Position numbers and translations under genes: made by a program
Notes under the pieces: model-generated
Seen by the model: the letters and a program-made list of their open reading frames with translations, nothing else
Database searches by the model: none
What the model was told of the DNA's origin: nothing
In this document: positions 6,178 to 9,188 of the stretch, piece by piece
Layout: each line of letters begins with the position of its first letter
How positions within the stretch are numbered: the first letter of the stretch is position 1
Source of the DNA: Gammaproteobacteria bacterium
Lineage (GTDB): Bacteria; Pseudomonadota; Gammaproteobacteria; Chromatiales; Chromatiaceae
Length of the DNA stretch: 9,188 bases
Assembly: GCA_019136395.1 (NCBI GenBank)
Contig: JAGVUH010000254.1
Coordinates: 1-9,188, forward strand
Direction: 5' to 3'

Positions 6178-8637
6178 ATGAGTGCGCAGGCGCGGATCAA
6201 ACAAATGCTGGACCGGACCCGGCCGGAACAGTTTATTCCCGTCCTTTCCTACAATGAGGAGGACGGTCTGTTCTATGTCGATGGCGGCTTTGTCGGCGCC
6301 TGTTTCATGGGCGCCTTGTTGCCCGGCGTGGACGAAATGACCAGTTTGCGCCTGGCCAGCGCCCTGCGCACGCGCCAACCCCCGGGGACCTTCATCCAGT
6401 TCATGCAATTTGCCAGCCCCGACATCGAGCATCTGGTCGCGGGGTATAGCGGGCGGCGGGTGGGGATTACCCCGGACACCGACCCCCATCACTACCCAGG
6501 GCGGGCAGAGCAAATCGAGATCCTGCAGGAACTGGTCCGCCGCCGCACCCGGGCGATCAGCGCGGGCAAAACCACCGAATTGATCCCGCGGACCGGCATC
6601 CATTCCAATAATCCGGTGCTCGTCATCAGCATCAAGATTCCCGTGCCCAACGCCATCCCGTCGGAGCGGGAGTTCCGGGACGCCCACGACGCCATCATCA
6701 AGTTCCATGAGGCCCTGGAAACGGCGGGCCTGTCCCTGCGCCAGATGGGCAAGGCGGAATACCTGCTGCTGATGCGCCGCCTGCTGCACATGCGCGGCCC
6801 CCAGGAGCGGTGGGTGGACCCGGAGCGCCTGATCCGCGATCAGGTCTTTGAGCCGGGTGACGCGGTGAAAATCGATGGCGCCGATATCGAGCTCAACGAC
6901 AGCGTGCTGCGGGTCCTGTCGGTCAAGACCTACCCGGAGACCATGGCCCTGGGGCGGATGCTGCCCCTCGCCGGCGATCCGGATGGCATTGACAACCAGA
7001 TCCCCTGCCCCTTCACCCTCGTCACCACCCTGCACTATCCCGATCAGCGCAAGAAGACAGGCCTGGTGCGCTCGAAGAGCGGCGCCCTGAATTTCCAGGC
7101 CTATGGCCCGATCGTGAAATTCGCGCCGATCATCATGAAGAAGAAACAGGGGATCGACGTCCTCATCGACGCGCTCAATGACGGCGATACGGTCGTCGAG
7201 GTCAATTTCACCGTCACCCTGTATGAAGCCGACCGGATTGAGGCCGGCCGCGCCTCGGCCATGCTGCAAACCTATTACAGCTCGCTGGGCTTTCTCATGG
7301 CCGAGGAGAAGTACATCGCCTTCCCGGTGTTCTGGAATACCCTGCCGCTGTTTCCCGATGAGGAGTCGATCAAGCAAACCTACCGCTACAGCACCATGGC
7401 GGCGCGGCATGCCGCGGTGTTCCTGCCGGTGGTCGGCGAGTGGCGCGGCACGGGCCATGACCCGGCCATGCTCTTCTCCAGCCGGCGCGGCATGCCGGTG
7501 GAGCTGGATCTCTATCATTCGCCGACCTCCTACTCGGGGGTGGTGTTCGCCGAGTCCGGCGCCGGCAAGTCGTTCTTCACCAACCGCCTGATCGTCGACT
7601 ATCTGAGTCTGGGCGGGAAAATCTGGGTGTTTGACGTCGGCCGCAGCTATTTCAAGCTGTGCAAGCTGCTGGGCGGCGAGTTCATGGAGTTTTCCGAGGA
7701 CAGCAACATCTGCCTCAATCCGTTCACCCACGTGACCGATATTGACGAGGACCTGGACGTGCTCAAGGCGCTGATTGGCAAAATGGCCTCCCCAGGGGCC
7801 ACCCTCAGCGCCTATCAGATGGCCAGCGTCGAAGAGGCGATCAAGCAGTGCTGGGGCCGCTACGGGCCGCATACCACCGTGACCCACCTGGCCGAGTATT
7901 TCCGCTTTCAGGAGGACCCCCGCGAAACCGACCTGTCGCGGCAGCTGTTCCCCTTCACCCGGGACGGCTCCTACGGGCGCTTCTTCGATGGCGACAACAA
8001 TCTGCAGTTCGAGAACCGCTTCGTGGTCCTGGAACTCGACCACCTGAAAAGCAAACGCACCCTGCAACAGGTGGTCCTGTTGCAATTGCTGGCGCGCATC
8101 CAGGCCGAACTGTTCCTGCGCCCGGAACGCGTGCCGCGGATGATCATCGTCGACGAGGCCTGGGAGCTGCTCGCCGAGCGCGATGGCCCCGGCGACCAGC
8201 CGGGCATGGTGGCGCAGTTTCTCGAGGCCAGCTATCGCAAACTGCGCAAGGCCACCGCCGGGGCGGTGGTGGTGACGCAGTCGATTCGCGATCTGGCCTC
8301 GACCTCCGCCGGCCGGGCGATTGCCGAGAATGCCCCGTTCCGCTTCATTCTCGCCCAGCGCCCGGAATCGATCGACGCCGCCCTGCGCGAGGGGCTGCTG
8401 GCCATGACGCCGGACAAGGCCCATGTCATGAAGACCATTCACACCCAGCCGGGGAAATACAGCGAGGTGCTGGTCGACTGCCCCCTTGGTTGGGGGACGA
8501 TGCGCCTGATCGAGGATCGGTTCACCCAGGTGCTGTTTTCCACCCGGGGCCCGGAGCGCGACGAGGTCATGGCGGCGATCAACGCCGGCGTGCCGCCCAT
8601 CCGGGCGATCGAAGACTTTATTGAACGCCACGGTTGA
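6178..8637 (+). CDS. traC: TraC, VirB4-like T4SS ATPase
   Basis: TraC is the cytoplasmic, membrane-associated ATPase that drives F-type pilus assembly. The 819-residue length is close to the usual 800-880. The N-terminal half (to about 430) is the TraC-type domain. The C-terminal half is a RecA-like P-loop domain: Walker A AESGAGKS at 458-465 (Lys464), followed by KIWVFDVGRSYFKL; a conserved SNICLNPF segment; Walker B MIIVDEAWELL from 655 (Asp659, Glu660); and a GAVVVTQSIRDLAST motif near 700. The first Walker A residue is Ala where Gly is usual, while the catalytic Lys, Ser and Glu are kept, so it should be active. ATG 6178 follows GGGGAG (6161-6166) at a slightly long 11-nt spacing and comes 6 bp after the SGNH stop. 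The large open frame on the opposite strand over this gene is a codon-bias shadow. In related elements traC follows traV or the traA/dsbC genes; here it follows the acylation cassette. Confidence 0.97.
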   Translation: MSAQARIKQMLDRTRPEQFIPVLSYNEEDGLFYVDGGFVGACFMGALLPGVDEMTSLRLASALRTRQPPGTFIQFMQFASPDIEHLVAGYSGRRVGITPDTDPHHYPGRAEQIEILQELVRRRTRAISAGKTTELIPRTGIHSNNPVLVISIKIPVPNAIPSEREFRDAHDAIIKFHEALETAGLSLRQMGKAEYLLLMRRLLHMRGPQERWVDPERLIRDQVFEPGDAVKIDGADIELNDSVLRVLSVKTYPETMALGRMLPLAGDPDGIDNQIPCPFTLVTTLHYPDQRKKTGLVRSKSGALNFQAYGPIVKFAPIIMKKKQGIDVLIDALNDGDTVVEVNFTVTLYEADRIEAGRASAMLQTYYSSLGFLMAEEKYIAFPVFWNTLPLFPDEESIKQTYRYSTMAARHAAVFLPVVGEWRGTGHDPAMLFSSRRGMPVELDLYHSPTSYSGVVFAESGAGKSFFTNRLIVDYLSLGGKIWVFDVGRSYFKLCKLLGGEFMEFSEDSNICLNPFTHVTDIDEDLDVLKALIGKMASPGATLSAYQMASVEEAIKQCWGRYGPHTTVTHLAEYFRFQEDPRETDLSRQLFPFTRDGSYGRFFDGDNNLQFENRFVVLELDHLKSKRTLQQVVLLQLLARIQAELFLRPERVPRMIIVDEAWELLAERDGPGDQPGMVAQFLEASYRKLRKATAGAVVVTQSIRDLASTSAGRAIAENAPFRFILAQRPESIDAALREGLLAMTPDKAHVMKTIHTQPGKYSEVLVDCPLGWGTMRLIEDRFTQVLFSTRGPERDEVMAAINAGVPPIRAIEDFIERHG

Positions 8638-8644
8638 CCGCGGC

Positions 8645-8650
8645 AGAGAG
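8645..8650 (+). promoter_or_regulatory. Shine-Dalgarno site of the trbI-like gene
   Basis: AGAGAG lies 7 nt before ATG 8658 and favours that start over the TTG at 8634, which overlaps the traC stop codon and would add eight residues. Confidence 0.4.
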
Positions 8651-8657
8651 CTTGACC

Positions 8658-9182
8658 ATGACGCACCCTACGGATTCGCCCGCCTCCCCGGCCGCGCACA
8701 CCCGGCCCGCCGGCGGCGAGGGCTTTCTGCCGCTCTTTCTGGCGGTACTGACCGGCGGCCTGGTGGTCCTCGGACTGCAGCTGTGGCAGGACGGGCCCGC
8801 GCCGCCGCCGGCGGCCCCGCGCCCGGCCTATGTCATCGTCGACAGCGACACCCTGCTGCAGGCGCAGCTGCAACAGGCGTTCACCCGCCCGGGCCGCCGC
8901 GAGGCCACGGTCGCGCCGCAGGTGGCCGCGGAGATGCGGCAGGCCCTCGAAACGGCCTTTGAGCGCTATACCCGGCAGGGCCTGGCGGTGCTGCATAAGG
9001 CCGCGGTCATCGCCGCCCCGCCGGCGTTGGATGTGACCGCGGCGGTGGCGCAGGACCTGGGCATCGCGCCGGAATTTCTCGACAATGCCCGCCACTTCCA
9101 GCGCACCGGGGAATTGCCGGCGCTGCCGCCGGCGGCGGAGCCCGACCCGCGCCCGCCGGCGCCGGCGCCGGCTGCGCCATGA
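8658..9182 (+). CDS. trbI: TrbI-like F-type T4SS inner-membrane protein
   Basis: F TrbI is a small inner-membrane protein with a periplasmic domain, encoded between traC and traW, that affects pilus retraction/length. This product is 174 residues from ATG 8658. It has a short cytoplasmic N-terminus, one membrane helix (about 23-43, FLPLFLAVLTGG onward) and a periplasmic domain with YVIVDSDTLLQAQL (near 56-69), an amphipathic helix with LETAFERYTRQG, then AVIAAPPALDVTAAVAQDLGI. The D-TL / AV-APPAL-D-T pattern in this order, at this place after traC, matches the F-type TrbI family, which is otherwise poorly conserved. The last 25 or so residues are a Pro/Ala-rich tail. F TrbI, from memory, is about 128 residues, so the tail accounts for the excess. 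The stop TGA (9180-9182) overlaps the ATG (9179) of the next gene. The family call is good but not certain. Confidence 0.82.
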   Translation: MTHPTDSPASPAAHTRPAGGEGFLPLFLAVLTGGLVVLGLQLWQDGPAPPPAAPRPAYVIVDSDTLLQAQLQQAFTRPGRREATVAPQVAAEMRQALETAFERYTRQGLAVLHKAAVIAAPPALDVTAAVAQDLGIAPEFLDNARHFQRTGELPALPPAAEPDPRPPAPAPAAP

Positions 9183-9188
9183 GCCCCG
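9179..9188 (+). CDS. Start of the next tra gene (3' partial)
   Basis: ATG 9179-9181 overlaps the trbI-like stop in the ATGA arrangement typical of coupled operon genes, and the frame is open to the window end (Met-Ser-Pro). By gene order it could be traW or a TraF/TrhF-type signal peptidase, but three codons cannot tell. Confidence 0.45.

Noticed and set aside
6130..8631. 833-codon open frame on the minus strand over traC
   Set aside because: It lies opposite a gene with clear Walker motifs. The translation is His/Arg/Gly/Gln-rich with no recognisable domain, as expected for the complement of G+C-rich codons.
1..9188. CRISPR arrays, tRNA genes, insertion sequences and attachment sites
   Set aside because: I saw no regularly spaced repeats, tRNA-like cloverleaf, transposase frame or terminal inverted repeats around the cassette.

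Overview
The window is a G+C-rich stretch (roughly two thirds G+C by eye) from the transfer operon of an F-type conjugative type IV secretion system (T4SS). All genes are on the + strand and tightly packed, with 4-8 bp gaps or stop/start overlaps almost throughout. The T4SS proteins look more like the SXT/R391 or gonococcal-island branch of F-type systems than like F itself. The host is most likely a high-G+C Pseudomonadota, probably a gammaproteobacterium, carrying an integrative conjugative element or a conjugative plasmid. No integrase, relaxase or replication gene is in view, so the kind of element cannot be decided.

Layout. (1) 2-838: TraK (VirB9-like outer-membrane ring protein), its 5' end outside the window. 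(2) 866-2461: TraB (VirB10-like, spans the envelope). (3) 2512-3222: TraV (VirB7-like lipoprotein). (4) 3223-3511: a non-coding stretch of 289 bp with an inverted repeat, a two-copy direct repeat and weak promoter-like sequence. (5) 3512-6171: a three-gene accessory cassette. It encodes an AlgI/DltB-type membrane-bound O-acyltransferase (MBOAT), a 49-residue single-pass membrane microprotein in the gap between the two larger genes, and a membrane-anchored SGNH-type transferase resembling DltD/AlgJ/PatB in logic. (6) 6178-8637: TraC (VirB4-like ATPase). (7) 8658-9182: an F-type TrbI-like inner-membrane protein. (8) From 9179: the first codons of the next tra gene.

How the parts fit. TraK, TraB and TraV form the core complex from inner to outer membrane. 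TraC powers pilus assembly and TrbI belongs to the pilus assembly/retraction set. Between traV and traC, where related elements often carry pilin (traA) or dsbC genes, this window instead has a complete envelope-acylation module. The MBOAT keeps its active-site His (GLWHGA) and ends in FIYWAF, matching the C-terminal acyl-shuttle hexapeptide of this class. The SGNH partner keeps a GSS serine block and a DxxH block. The microprotein repeats the membrane-anchor segment of the SGNH protein (16 of 27 residues identical, no gaps).

The most interesting inference is that this conjugative element carries its own O-acylation machine, co-expressed with the T4SS. It might modify the pilus, the peptidoglycan at the channel, or a surface glycan of the host. 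The target cannot be read from the sequence.
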